From the NCBI RefSeq assembly GCF_001649575.2, contig NC_051439.1, positions 3,344,358 through 3,408,357 on the forward strand: a stretch of 64,000 bases of DNA, written 5' to 3'. Under the pieces are notes generated by a model. The model did not search any database. It was not told where the DNA came from and saw nothing but the letters and a program-made list of their open reading frames with translations. This DNA comes from Kryptolebias marmoratus (taxonomy: Eukaryota > Chordata > Actinopteri > Cyprinodontiformes > Rivulidae). Shown here in pieces: positions 42,550 to 54,885 of this stretch (positions are counted from its first letter, which is position 1; the number at the start of each line of letters is the position of its first letter). Position numbers and translations under genes: made by a program.

Positions 42550-43250
42550 AGACGTGGCAAATGTGGACAGGCCCCAAACCAGGCAGAGTGAGCGAGGACT
42601 TCAATAAAACTGAAGTGAAGTGAAGTGAAGTGAAGTGAGATTTATTTATTTATTTAGATAGCACTTTTCAGCAACAAGGCTGAAGTGCTTTCGTGAAGAA
42701 CGCGATCACTCCTTCACACATAAGTGTGTGCGCCAGCCAGGTAACATGAGCGAACACTTTAATAAAAGCTGAAGAGCGCGTTCAGACTCGGCGTATATCA
42801 ATATGAGCGCTCACCAGGCAATCCGAACGAGAATTGTGCAGACACAGAACGCGGTCAGAACCTCCAGCTACCCACTCACCTGCAAACCGTCGCCTTGTCC
42901 GTCGGACTGAGGGGCAAAACGCCAATGTCAGAAGCGGATGAGCTGTCCGCGGCCGGCCGCACTACCACCGCCTGCTATGATAAGCAAACAAAAAATGAAG
43001 ACACGTCAGCCACCGCCTTAGAGGGCTCTACGAGCACTCCGACCAATAAGTCACAGACAGGATGATGCCTTACCACACACAAACGTGTACCTCTTTATAC
43101 CTGCAATAACCAATAGGTACGGGAAAATAACAAAGAGGCCGAACGTAGCCTCACACGTGCTATTTATAGACGCACACCCAGGTGAGCTACGTGTCACGTG
43201 CGTGACTTTTTTTACATTTGTTCTCGACCTGCGTGAAGCGCGAGGAGACA
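42550..43250 (-). other. DIRS 5' leader
   Basis: Non-coding sequence lies between ORF1 and the right terminal repeat. It contains a tandem AGTGA-type tract (about five units at 42613-42639) followed by ATTTATTTATTTATTTAG. No protein is seen; the small frames here are not credible. Confidence 0.6.
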
Positions 43251-43252
43251 TA

Positions 43253-43286
43253 TCCACTCTGTTTACTGCCACTGGCAGTCAGGAAG
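43253..43286 (-). repeat. DIRS right terminal inverted repeat (perfect core)
   Basis: Begins TCCACTCTGTTTACTGCC, the exact reverse complement of the left core. Confidence 0.95.
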
Positions 43287-43300
43287 TAATGAAACAGAAC

Positions 43301-43650
43301 AACTGTTAGCTAGACTTTTAGCTTTTAGCTATCATTTTGATACTTTTAACTTGTAGCTTGTCTTTTGCTACATTAAACCTAAGATTTACCTTTAGTTAAC
43401 CTTTTGCTAGTTTTAGCTTGGGTTTTCATACTTTTAGCTAGCGTTTTGCTACAATTAGCTTCTAGGTAGCATTTTGCTACTTTTACAAGCACCTTGCTAT
43501 TTTTGGTATATTGCTAACATTTTGCTTCTTTTAGTCAATAGCTAGTGTTTTGCACTTGTTAACCAGTGTTTTACTGATTTTTTAGATTTTACAACTCAAT
43601 TTTAGCTTCATTAAGGACTTAGCATTCACACTCTATTATCACAGAACATG
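43301..43650 (+). repeat. Dispersed repeat family C, copy 4, right part
   Basis: It continues the TTTTAGCT core interrupted at 39928 (GTTAGCTAGACTTTTAGC, GCTACTTTTACAAGCACCTTGC) and ends near TTAGCATTCACACTC and ACAGAACATGAAATTTGTCT. Both halves together give about 780 bp. Confidence 0.8.
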
Positions 43651-44219
43651 AAATTTGTCTAGGTATATTTATTTTCAAGACCCAAAGTAATTGTGTTTTC
43701 TAAACCTTTGAGTTTATACAGTAGGTACACTTTTTTTAGGTTTAACAGGCATGAGCATGTATGTATTTGTGTGTGAGTGTGTATGGGGATGCATGTGTGT
43801 TTGGATTATGCCATAGCTTCTCGGAGGGTCTCAGCGTGCCAGGAGTTACTCCCTGCTGAGGGACCGCACACATTCACATGCAACACACACGTCACACCCT
43901 CTGTGTTTCAACTTTATCTGTCAACAGTGCACTCCTGTGTGTCAGAGTGATGTTATGTGTGTGTGTGAGATGAGTAGCATGTGTGTGTGTGTGTTTCTGT
44001 GTGTGATCTCTACATTCCCTCTCTTCTGATATAATCTGTTCCCATGTCTCACCATTAATGGCTCAGTGGACACTCAGAGATCCTCTGTCTGGAGCTTCAG
44101 CCGGAGCTCTTACTGGGATGCTCCTAGGGGATCGGGTTCGCTCAGCTCCATTAAAACCATTAAAACTTTGCATCGAAAGCCTGGCAGCTTTTCTTTCAAC
44201 CTGACATCTGAATGTAGCT

Positions 44220-44615
44220 TTCCAGAGTGCCAGAACTTTAAACTGAAATAATTTTATGTTGTAAAGAGAAAGAGTTATAGCTGTTTAAACAAACATTGGA
44301 AATGACGTCACGAGGGATCTTGTGGAAGACTGGAAGATCTTTTCTTCCATGATCTGTTACTGCTCATAGTATGTGTTGAGGATGACTTTAGCTACTACCA
44401 CACCACCCTCTGGCTCAGTAATTGTAAAACTGATTGATTTATAGTCTTTTTTGTGTTTCCCATGGACAGTTGGCTGTGATAGCCATCTTGAATTTGGTTG
44501 ACTCCAAAAGTTAATCAGTTGTAGATGTTCATCCAATGTTTATTTCCTGGAGGTTTTATGAAAATCCATCCAGTAGTTCATGAGATGTTTGCCTAACACA
44601 CAGACACAGTTGACT
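44220..44615 (-). repeat. Dispersed repeat family A, copy 12 (first monomer of a dimer)
   Basis: CTGAAATAATTTTATGTTGT, AAAACTGATTGATTTATAGT, AGCCATCTTGAATTTGGTTG and AGTTGTAGATGTTCATCCAA are in order, to TGAGATGTTTGCCTAACACA. Confidence 0.8.
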
Positions 44616-44925
44616 CCAACAGTTGATGGCAAAGTTTTAAAACAGATTTTGCTCAATCAGTTAATACTCAAAGTATGTGTTTGAAATAATTCTCAGCTAC
44701 TACCTCACTAAATTTGAGCTCAGTATCTGTAGAATTGACTAAGTTGCAGCTATTTCTATGTTATCTAAGGTTGCTTAGCTGTGGTAGTCATCTTGAATAG
44801 AGTTGACTCCAAAGGTTAATGAGTTGTATGTACATCCAATGGTTACTTTCTGAGAATTTTATTAAAATCCATATAGTGGTTCATGAGATATTTCACTAAC
44901 AGACACACAGATGCTGGCAAAACCA
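44605..44925 (-). repeat. Dispersed repeat family A, copy 13 (second monomer of a dimer)
   Basis: Joined to the previous copy through CAGTTGACTCCAACAGTTGA. It continues with CAGTATCTGTAGAATTGACT and TGTACATCCAATGGTTACTT to CATGAGATATTTCACTAACA. Confidence 0.8.
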
Positions 44926-45439
44926 AATTCACTGCAAAAAGAAAAAGAAACCTTTCATGGACATAAGTAAACAGACAATATTTAACATGAGAGCAATCAG
45001 TCAGAAACATGCATTATAGACAAATATCTCTTCAAATTATTCAGTAAGATTAAAATTTATTTTAAGGTGATTAGTGTTAAGAAGAGCATTACATGATCGC
45101 ATTAACGATAAAACAGCAAACAAATTTTGGGCTTTGCTGGTGGATTATCCAGCTTAAGCAACTCTGAAGTCTGGGGACAATGCTTTTTCGGCTGTATAAG
45201 CATGAATGACAGCAAACTGTTTTGTTTTTTTCCTGCAGGTAAAAAATGTCTCAGACGTTGCTGACTGAGAGGAGAAACTAAGTGAAATCATTTAACAGAG
45301 AGACAGAAAACATGGGCCCTTTGGCAGAGGCTTTAAAATAATACAGCCAGGTGTTTTGAGCACAGCTGAACAATTTATCTGTCTTCATTCAACACTGTGA
45401 GTAACTGCTACTTTTAGCTCAGCTACAGAATAAGTAACC

Positions 45440-45655
45440 TTGATATCAGCACAATCAGCCACCAGGGAGCATGAGCCAGTGTATCTCTTGTGCTGGTCCC
45501 AAGCCCAAGTAAATGGTGAGGGTTGTGTCAAGAAGGGCATCCGGCGTAAAACACTTTAGCCAAAACAAATATGCGAGTTTATTCAAGCAACACCATACCA
45601 TACCAGATCGGTCGAGGCCCGGTTTAACAACGACTATCACTGATGCTGATTCAAA
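45440..45655 (+). mobile_element. RTE-type LINE leader fragment
   Basis: CTTGTGCTGGTCCCAAGCCC, GAAGGGCATCCGGCGTAAAA and GATCGGTCGAGGCCCGGTTT are words I recognise from the 5' region of a common fish RTE-like LINE. No RT remains here. Confidence 0.6.
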
Positions 45656-45689
45656 TGCTTCATTTTGACTTAGCCAAACATTTTTCTTG

Positions 45690-46015
45690 TTATTGTGATT
45701 GTGGCCAGATATTCAGTCTTTGTCTCATCTGACCATAAAACTTTTCTCCAAAAGACATTTGGCTTGTCCATATCGTCCATGTGTGCAGCTGCAAATTTCA
45801 ATTCCAACTAGTGAAGATGTGGTTTTTTGAATCAGAAGCAAATTTCTTGGTTGGCCCCCTCAGTTTATGGTGATGTACAGCTGTCTTCACTGTGGACAGA
45901 GACTCAGGTGATCCAGCTGTCTCCACCTCATGGCAGGCTTCAGCCTTGGTGGCTCCTGGGTTATTCCTGAAAATCCTAATGTATGTTGGTTTGAGGAATC
46001 TTGACAGAGAGGTGT
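45690..46015 (-). pseudogene. Tc1-like transposase, central fragment
   Basis: Minus-strand frames read TVKTAVHHHKLRGPT (HTH to linker region) and, with a frameshift, FAAAHMDDMDKPNVFWRKVLW-like sequence ending in WSDE (about 45730), the first catalytic aspartate region of Tc1 transposases. Termini and the other catalytic residues are not present. It is a different family from the copy at 24785-25130. Confidence 0.65.
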
Positions 46016-46784
46016 TTTTAGTTTATATTATTGTTAAATTCTAAATGAATACAAAATTTCTCTGCTCATTTTGATTTTTAATATTTGGAAGATAACTCAA
46101 AAGAAAGGCTAAGTACTAAAATGGCAAACCTTTTAGAACAAATATTTGGTTCTTTGACAACTGAACGTCTGAAACCTGGTATCAGAAGCACATCAAAATC
46201 ATCACTTAGAACCAGTTAAAAGTCATATGACATGCTCACAGAAATGATCAGATGTCTTTTTTATCTGGCTGACAAACAGCTTAATCTGCAGGCCAAACAT
46301 TGGAATGTTAGAACCAAAACAACTAACAAGGGCTATTTGTTAGATGAGCCTCAGACATAGCTACTCCACCTTTAGATTGGAATAGGTGTCTTTTAGTATT
46401 CTGTCCTTCTTTGTGACTTTCCTGTGTTTGGTATTGTGTACTAAGACACTGAAAAAATAATGTAACTCTGTAAGTGGTTTTGTGTCTGTTTGATAAATTT
46501 GGGTTTGTTGTTCAGACAATACGAGTGGTAATGGAAGCTATACTTTCGTCCCCACTAAAACAATACAATAGGTGTGAAGGCATTTTAAACGCAATGGCTA
46601 TCAATATGCCACACACTGTTCCAACAGAAACAACAGAAAATAAAACAAAAGATTTTTTATTTGCAGTCTAATTCTTAAAGATTATTTCCAATCAATGGTA
46701 TTTTTTTGAGGATCCAGATCGTAACATCCTAACATAAAGCAGGCAACATGACACCAAGTTTTACCAAAACAGATGAAATTAAAG

Positions 46785-47180
46785 TAGCGTTGTTTGAAGG
46801 AATGTATATCACCTGCTGGCTTTCATCCCAGAGTTTTAGCCTAAGATCATCTTATGTTGAGAAATGATCGATCTTTCAAATCTTGAAAATAATTTCATGC
46901 GATATCAGATGTCACGCTCAGACTAAGTGTTGTGAACGACTCTCAGTTATGACCACATCAAACTTTAACTCAAAATCTGTAAAAATGACTGAGTTAGAGC
47001 CAGTTCTGTGTTTGCAAATGTTGATTAGCTATGCCAGCCATCTTGAATTGGATTGCCTCTAAAAGTTAATCAGTTTTAGACGTACATCCAATGATTACTT
47101 TCTGAGAGTGTCATTAGAATCTGATCAGTGATTCATGGGATATTTTGCTCACGGTACAGATAAACAAACACACACAAATA
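46785..47180 (-). repeat. Dispersed repeat family A, copy 14 (near full length)
   Basis: GTTTGAAGGAATGTATATCA, CTAAGATCATCTTATGTTGA, TGCCAGCCATCTTGAATTGG and CGTACATCCAATGATTACTT are in order, to ATATTTTGCTCACGG. Confidence 0.85.
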
Positions 47181-47184
47181 CAAA

Positions 47185-48310
47185 AACAAGCAAAACCATT
47201 GCTCCACTTTTGCCTTTGCTGGCAGGGAATAAAATGTCAAAATTAAAGGTTTAAAACTGAGGTTTTTACCTAAAGTGATTTATTTTCATTCTTGTTTATT
47301 GCTCCAGTACAACAAGAAAACTAACTTTTCTTCTGGGATTGTTTAAGGATTCCCAGCACATAATTTTACTATCTTCAGTGTCTCAACCTTTTATTTATTC
47401 AGTATTCCTCCTAAAGGAGCTAATAGTGCCAAAGTAAAAGGAAAAATAAACCTTTAAATCAATTCTGTGGTTTCTGAAAAGTATACCACTGACTTGTATA
47501 TCAGCATGAGTTATTATTGATTTTAAGTGTTGTAAATTATTTCACTTATGTTTCCAAAAGTAGTTTGCTTAGGTTCAGGAATTTGATTTCTTAGTTTTCT
47601 CTGAATATAGACCCTCTAATTACAAATGTTACATTCTTTATGCATACAGGATAAAAAAATATTCTATTATCTGCAAAATAAAAAAATATGTTTACACGAA
47701 AGGCAGATGTCTTAAAAATATTTGCACATTAATATTACAGTGACATAAAATAAGACAAAATTTTGACCCCAGATGCAATGATCCTTAGGCACTTTTTCAA
47801 ATGTCACTGTTAGACAAGCTCAAAGTATTACTTCTAAAATCGCATCACTCATTAGGATTGGAACAGCTTCCATTTTGAAACTCTGTTCATGTTTAAAATC
47901 ATACAAGGAATACTGAAAATTATATATATACCAGAAAATAAGAAAAACTACCAGGTGAGATTCAGCTTTAACTGTGTGAAGACTTTTTTAGACTTTTTTG
48001 TTAAGAAGTTTTTCTACTTACTTTTTCATCCTTTTATGCCCTTTTGTACTTTTCCAAATCTCATGAGATAAATATTGGCCAAGATAAATGAGACCTTTAC
48101 TATACAAACTTTGGGTTTTATCAAATTCACAAATCACAGATAAAATCTTTCTTTCTTTCTAATAGAGCGGAGCTGCAGAACAGAAAGACTATCATGCTAA
48201 GATCAGTGTAACTTGACAGGGGCTTTTTGCCCAGATATTTATAGACTACACCATTATGGTCACTCGCTTTCTCTCACACAGAAAATTCATTATCAGGAGA
48301 AAATCAAGTT
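47185..48310. other. Unassigned AT-rich sequence
   Basis: No repeat family or credible exon recognised. Confidence 0.4.
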
Positions 48311-48313
48311 ACT

Positions 48314-48348
48314 CATGGTGTGAGTGTGTGTGTGTGTGTGTGTGTGTT
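48314..48348. repeat. (TG)n microsatellite
   Basis: About 16 TG units, with a single interruption. Confidence 0.9.
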
Positions 48349-48354
48349 CGAAGA

Positions 48355-50525
48355 TTTCAGGGAGCAGACAAGGAGAGTGGGAAATATTGTCAGTGTCTCT
48401 TCTTTGCTTTTTCAGGCTCTCCATATTCATTAAGACTTTATTCAGGTATTTGTGTATGTGTGGGTGCAGGTTTGTGTGTGTGCCCCCAATCACATTTTAT
48501 ACTTTCCCACTTAAAGAAGCACGTTTTAATCTTTTACCAGCACTAAGGAAAGAAAAAATCTATATAATCCTTTCAAGAACAAAATTAAAATCAGGCTTTA
48601 TAGACTTCAGTAAAGTTTATTTATGCAGCAGCTTTCTTAGATAAAAATTTTAATGATTTAAAATACAATACAATAAATAATAGACCTATAAAATGGAAAA
48701 AAAAATGTCAGAAACAATATTTCTTGGCCCCATTAGGAGGAAAATAATCTTTCAGCCTCTCCTTGGCTCAGCAAGACTAAGACAAAGTGAACCGAAATTA
48801 ACTAACCTAGAATAACTAAAATAAAACACTAGAATAACACAGATAATTTAAAATGTCTCTTAGTCATCATGTCAGAATGCTACTTTTTTGGACAGTTTGT
48901 CTGTAGATTGCTATTTGGAAAGAGACAGCTTCATCGACCTCTGATTATTCAAAAATAGCTAAAAATGTATTTTTTAAAAATGTAATTTTTTTTAGAACCA
49001 TAACAGTAAAGTCCAATTTGTCCACAGAAATCCAACAAATGAAAATTTAAAAGAGCTCAATATTATCCCTTTATTAAAGACTGCAATGAGTCTGTTTCCA
49101 TTAAATAGCTTTAAAGACAAACCAACAATACAATTAATTGTCCCTTAATTGGAAACATGATCAGTTATTTGCAGAAATATGGAGTCCCTTCATTAGTGAA
49201 GGCAAATGCCATTTTATCACAGTATTAGTGGCAGTATTAGTATGAATGTTTCATTCTCCATTCATACTGTTTCTGAAGTTGATTATTACATTTTATTATA
49301 AAAAAAAACTTGCCTGGCTTACATGAATGGAGTGTAGTGTTTGACTGAGTAATGTAAATGTTATTACTCTTTAGACTTTCAACTGTCAGAGTTTTCAGAC
49401 ACAAACAGATTTTTTTTTTTACTGTTCACTGTCATTCTAATAGCAAAATATCTTCTATGTCTTTGATTTGAAGTAGCATATTTTTAAAACTTTTTGTCCA
49501 CATTCACATGCATACATCAGAGGTAAATCATAATATTGTATACTGATGGAATAAACAGATTTGGAACAAGAATCGGCATATCAGCTGATCCATACACTGA
49601 ATCTCCCAGCGGTGAGAGCAGCAGTTTTCCCACTTCGACTGTTATCACTCTGACAGTTTGTTCCTGATTTAAAGTGACTCCTCCTGCAGACGGCAAACTT
49701 TTCCCTCATGAAAGAAAGATAAAATTCTTTCTTCTCTGCTCATTGCACCCCAAATTTTGAGAACCACTGGTTTAAAGGAATCACTAATATTCTCTGGCTA
49801 TGTCCCATTCACACTGATGATGACCCCTTTAGGATGTAAAACAAATCAGATAGAAGGTGGGTGGTCTTTGCAGAGTCTTGGGGACATCTTCAGGGGTATA
49901 TTAAGAATTCAATGGGCTCTCTATTATGAGAAAGTGATAGTGATATAACAGGATTGTTTTGAGCTTACACAAGTTTACAATTGTGATGCATGGTGGTTGA
50001 TCACCATGGTAGCAGTCTATCAAGGTTTTGGATGGATTGGGGGGGTGAAGGGGGTTGGCACTGTATTCATGACATGTGGCCTGAATGCACTGGTGTGGTT
50101 TGGTCATCCAGTATTGGTCACAAAGCCTCATGCCTAGCCTACAATCATGATGGTGTCAACGTCATGAAAACAACCTGGCCCAGTAATACTTGTAACTGCA
50201 ACCTGACATGGTCTGAGAGAGTCGTGTCAGGACAGGCATGTCAGAATGTGGTGAGGGTGGAGACTGTCTCAGAGATGCAGAGAAAAACCAAGAGCATAAC
50301 AATGACATGAACTGTTTTCACCTTTGAAGGAGGTTTTTCAAATTTGTCGCAATCCAGCCTTATTGCGTAGAATGTACCTGGGTTGTTATCTTGTGTAGAG
50401 GGTGCCTGAGGTATTACTGTCTCACTGGGCTTGACCTTTAGACTAGTTGGCCACTCAAAATTGTGAAGAAATAGGGGGGTTTTTTTAGTTGCCATCTCAC
50501 TGAGTTTTGAGTGTTTGCAAACAAG
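48355..50525. other. Unassigned sequence
   Basis: I recognise no transposon protein or repeat of the four families. The frames at 49990-50310 and 50585-50241 overlap on opposite strands without any domain. Confidence 0.35.
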
Positions 50526-50529
50526 GGAC

Positions 50530-50905
50530 CAGTGAAAATTGGAATATAAACCGTGCACATTATTTTGTTGCAGAGTTCCACCCACATCAAGACCAATTAT
50601 AAAACATTTATTTATTATTTGTTTTGGGCATTTTTAGACCTTGACATTCTGGGCTGAGTTTCAGATTTTTTCTGTCATAAGAGAGCTTTTGTGCAGGTGT
50701 CCTAATATAGCCCTAGCTCTATAGGTACCAAAACTAAATTAAGACAAGTTTGAGGCATTCAAGCCAGTTTTGCAAGCCATGCACACAAATATAGGCGGTA
50801 ATGTTCACAATTCGGATTCTCATGATGGATCCACGTGGTTTTCTGGTTGCTTTGTTGCAACCACCAATTTTCTCACAATTTTAATCTCCAACTAATGTGT
50901 TTTGG
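50530..50905 (+). repeat. Dispersed repeat family D, copy 2
   Basis: CCGTGCACATTATTTTGTTG (50552) and the TTCTGTCATAAGAGAGCTTT and TGCAGGTGTCCTAATATAGC words correspond to 23704 and 24418-24470, which suggests that those two fragments belong to one longer unit. Confidence 0.5.
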
Positions 50906-51284
50906 GGTTTTTTTTTGTTCAGGAAAAAAAAGAAATTATTTTGACAAGTACTTTGCTTTATGTAGCTGCTTCTTTTAATTATCATTTAAAAAGTAAACTT
51001 GGGAAAGACACTGCAGGAAGAACAAGTGAGGATCCAGTCAGCTGAACTCTATAAACTTCAGGATGCTGGTTGGCCGCTGCATAGCTGCTCTCGCCTTCAT
51101 TGGTTAAAAACACATGAAAGAGTTTTGCACTGATGCGTGTGCCTAGATTGAAACAAACACCCTTGAACATGCACCTTTACCACCACCAGTTAAGGCATGC
51201 ATGTCTCCTAATTAACATCCAACCCCCCAGCTGTAACTTGCACTACAGACTGTTACAATCCTTCTCTGTCTCCCTCACACACAC

Positions 51285-51745
51285 AAACACCAGCGGTGAT
51301 CCGCTATGTGTTTGCTCAGAGGCAATCCCCTTCCTTTCTTCTCTTACTGGCATCTCTCTTTCCCTTCATCACTTCCCCATTCACACACACACACAAACAC
51401 GCACATGCTCCTCCCAGTCTCCCTTTAAAAAAAAAGACTCTTAAGACTTATGGATTCTAACACTTTTTTGGTGGGGGGAGGTGGCTTACGGCTGTTAGAA
51501 GTTGTGTACTTGTAGCACTGTAAGTGTGTGTGTGTGGTTAAGTGTGGTTGTTTGTGTCTAGTTACTGGTGTGTTTTCCTGTGGAGATGTATGAATGTGTG
51601 TTTGTGTGAGCCCATCAAGATGGGGTAAAGGCAAAAAAGGGGGTGTAAAGGCTTTAGGGTTTAAAGGGATAGAGAGGAGGTAGAAGAGGAAAGGAAACAG
51701 AAGTGTGTTTTGTGTGTGTATGTGTGTGTGTGCGTGCGCACACAT
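51285..51745. repeat. CA/TG-rich region
   Basis: Several short CA blocks lie before 51410 and TG blocks at 51520-51735. Open frames on both strands (51133-51745) are low-complexity translations. Confidence 0.7.
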
Positions 51746-51759
51746 TCAAGATGCAGTGA

Positions 51760-52170
51760 CGGTGGAGAAACAGCATTGCTGGCTCTGCTTAATTAATCAA
51801 CATCAAAAGGCAGCATTAAAAATGAATGGAACCCGAAGCAACAGTTTGGCAAAAGTGAATTATTCAGGCATGGAGCTTACACCGCTGCCCAACGTTCTAT
51901 TAAAAACTAAAATCTAAATTTTTTTTTCTCTCTCCCTGTGACCCCATTTAGTCTCTGTTTGCAGCAAGGCTTCAAAGTTTACTGCTTGGGATCAATGCCT
52001 ACATTGCCAAGGGAATTTTAGGCAAACAGGTCCTGTTCCGCGTGCGTTTCAGGCTCTCCAGTTTGAGCAGAATGCTAATGACCACAGTTACGGGCCCTTA
52101 GTTCCAAATTAAGGCTCAATTCCTTTTTCAATTAATTGTATTCAGGGAAGGAGTTTTCAGCCAAATGAAA
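51760..52170. other. Non-repetitive segment, possible conserved non-coding sequence
   Basis: The words GCTTAATTAATCAACATCAA and TTTTTCAATTAATTGTATTC are of homeodomain-site type and lie in sequence free of the window's repeats. No credible exon. Conservation is only a guess. Confidence 0.25.
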
Positions 52171-52794
52171 AGTCACTGAACTCGAGGAGATCTTTAGTCT
52201 AAGTGAAAATCTATTTTCCCTTTCATTATTTAACTGTAATTTAAATATCTGCTTTAATTACAGTCAGTTAAAATCATGATAATCAGAAATTTAATTGTGT
52301 ATAAGGAAGTCTGTACAATTCATCCAGGGTCAGATACCCACCCGTCTTCTCTACTTATTTTCCATCTATTAATTACAAATGAACTGATATTTATTATTTA
52401 AAATGAATCAACCTACAATTGAAAAATCACACCAAAGTACACAATGTGGCGACTCCACAAAATTCAGTTTTTTCTCTTACTTCTTCTGGGGGTATAAACA
52501 GCATTTTTCTGTCTTTGCAGCATGAAATGAACTCACAAATAGTGGTACTTTGTGTACCTGGTAAACACAGATATCACAGCTTTCCAGCATGCAGCTCTTT
52601 GTGCGGTTACAGTCACAACAAAGATGTAAAGTCATCCAGCCAGAAGCTGCCGATCTGCAGGTTCTTTTTATGCTGGCCCATAGCAGTGCCGGTGTAAGGA
52701 AAAGCAGGACAGATAAGAAATGTAGATGAGACAATTTGGGAAGATGAAGTGGAGTCAAATGAAGAGAGCACTGTGAACCAAAGCAGCAGGACTT

Positions 52795-52827
52795 TTTATT
52801 TTTTATTTTATTTTATTTTATTTTTTG
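52795..52827. repeat. (TTTTA)n microsatellite
   Basis: About five or six TTTTA units after TTTTTATT. Confidence 0.9.
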
Positions 52828-53094
52828 CACATATTTATTTTAGAAACCCAGGATCCATTTGCATCCAAACTAGATTGTTTCATAAATTGTGTTTTACAGA
52901 ATACATTTAGCAATGCTGCTGTGTCATTTAAGAGATTGTTTCCATTTACAAAATATAGATTTACAAAAATGTCTCCTCCAGGTTGTATTTTATATGTTAA
53001 AGTTTTATTAATTCCATAGTCAGTGTCTTATCATGCAGGAGAAAAGAAACATCAATTATCCAGAAAAAAAAATTACAGATTTGGAAATTTTCTG

Positions 53095-53300
53095 TGAACA
53101 AATAATATCCTACCAGTTGTATATATTTCCTTGAGTGACCTCAGTTTGGAGAAATAGCTTTGAGCAAATTAATGATCTAAGAGCTAGTCTGAGCGGGGTC
53201 AAGAACAAAGTGAATTGCTTCCATCTTAAAGCAGTTCCAAACGCAAAAGTTTCATAGCAGTTCATGAAAACGCTATTTTATAAACCTTTACACCTTTGTT
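53095..53300 (-). repeat. Dispersed repeat family B, copy
   Basis: CCTACCAGTTGTATATATTT, CCTCAGTTTGGAGAAATAGC, AGTGAATTGCTTCCATCTTA and AGCAGTTCATGAAAACGC correspond in reverse to 57590-57790. Confidence 0.6.
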
Positions 53301-54344
53301 ATTCCATCAAAAAATGTTATAACAGTCCTGTAGTAAGTGCCCCAGGCTGCACAGGAAGTCCCACTGCTAGCTGCTGGTGCTAGTTGTCTTCTTTGGCCGT
53401 TAATAAAATCTACACATCGAATGGGAACCCAAAAGTTAAAGTCGGAAGGGGACCAGCTTCACTGTAGGCTGGGCCCAGTTCAAGTTTAAAGTCTGCCCCT
53501 TCCAAGTAAACAATTTTATTTATTTTTTTCAATAGGATTAGCTGTGACTGGTTATTTTATGCTTAAAAGAAAGATAATGTGATATCGTGGTTTGCAAGTT
53601 TGCACTTGCAAATAAAACATCAAATTCAATGTAAATAACCATGTCATGTGAAATCTGCAACAGTGTAAAAGTTTAGCAAGAGGTCCAAGGTTCATATCCC
53701 GGATGAGCCTCCACTTGTTTTACAACTCTTTAATGAATAAAAGGTAAAAGTAAAATGACAACTACAGAATTTGACAGAGGCAGCTGATTTATGTTTAATA
53801 TATCTACATTTAATGATTACACGCATAATAAACACAAGGTCTTACAGATGTGAAGAAAAGAGGATGGGAGGTTAAAAGAAATTAATTCAACAAAACAGGG
53901 TCTGACTCAAAGCTTGTCTACAAACAAAAGAATTCTCCTGATCTTACTTTTCAAAATGTGTACTGAGGGTGGGCGGCACCAACCTACCTAGTATGTCAAA
54001 CATAAATAAACTACTTGTGCAAAGTGTATAGGCACCCCAAACTTACCTAGTCCTTCGCTTTCCCACCACAAACCTTTTTCACAGAGGGTTTCTCAGACTG
54101 AGTGTCTCAAACGCAGAGTGCTGCGACACAGGCAAACCACATAGCAAATGCAGAGAGTAGAGAGTGAGCCAGGTGTTCTTTTCTACAGAGAACTCCAGCA
54201 AAGTGATTGGCTATTTGAAGCCCTCATCATTCTATTAAGACTGGAGCTCACAGGTTAGTCTCTCCTGACAATCACCCTCTGAAGGAAAAGCAGAGGGAGA
54301 GGGAGAGGGACAGACACCCAGGCTCTGCACGTAACGACAACCTT

Positions 54345-54590
54345 CACACGAATCGCTATAAATGTTTTAGGCCGGAGCTGTTTTAAAACAGCAGCAATTC
54401 ACTTTGGTCTTTTCCCTGCTTGGACTAGCCATTAGCGTGTCAATCTGGTCAGAATTAAACTCTTATTTCCCCAAACTGTGGTCATTCATGGAGTTATCTA
54501 CAACAAAGTACAATAGCCTATAAATTTTTCAGAACCTTTCCACAGAACTGTTGAAAAGATCTGAGCTACCACTTTAAGAGTCTGATCAAA
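54345..54590 (+). repeat. Dispersed repeat family B, copy
   Basis: GAGCTGTTTTAAAACAGCAG, CAATTCACTTTGGTCTTTTC, GACTAGCCATTAGCGTGTCA and GAGTTATCTACAACAAAGTA match 57618-57760. Confidence 0.65.
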
Positions 54591-54744
54591 TCAGAAATAA
54601 AACCATAAACAAACAAACTGGACACAAAAAAATTGCAAAAAACTGACTGATAGACATCAGTAAGGAACCAGAGGTATTGTTTTTGGAAACCTTGAAGCCT
54701 CTTTGGGTTGGAAAAAATAAGAAATAAAAGTCTGGATCTGTGTG

Positions 54745-54885
54745 TGTGTTACTGTATGTGTGTGTATATTCTGCAGCATTTTACTCAGCAGTCGACAATA
54801 TGAGTTCACCTTCTCCCCAGAGTGAACAAATGGAAAACCATGCTGGGTGTGTGTGTGTGTGTAGACATTTTAGTTTTATCAGTGT
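54745..54885. repeat. TG-rich microsatellite patches
   Basis: Short TG runs at 54738-54765 and 54845-54865. Confidence 0.75.

Larger units (their letters stand above)
39929..43302 (-). mobile_element. DIRS-type retroelement with inverted termini, rearranged
   Basis: A 34-bp perfect inverted repeat bounds the element (39943-39976 and 43253-43286; core CTGACTGCCAGTGGCAG) and extends imperfectly outward to GTTCTG/CAGAAC words. Minus-strand order is leader, gag-like ORF1 (42549-41735), a foreign segment (41735-41345), then RT and RNase H pieces (41342-40150). DIRS elements insert by tyrosine recombinase and make no target duplication, and none is seen. The recombinase and most of the methyltransferase-side sequence are absent and the RT catalytic motif is deleted, so this is a non-autonomous copy. 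It is inserted in a family C repeat. Confidence 0.88.

Noticed and set aside
43612..43640. AGCATTCACAC near the end of family C as a terminal inverted repeat of its opening palindrome
   Set aside because: Homology with the copy at 33133 continues past this point, so it is not the terminus; family C ends remain undefined.
45225..45290. Acceptor-like TTTTTTTCCTGCAG followed by an ATG frame
   Set aside because: The frame closes after a dozen or so codons and nothing downstream supports an exon.
51950..52010. Possible exon after TCTCTGTTTGCAG
   Set aside because: The open frame is short, has no donor in a suitable place and no recognisable protein.
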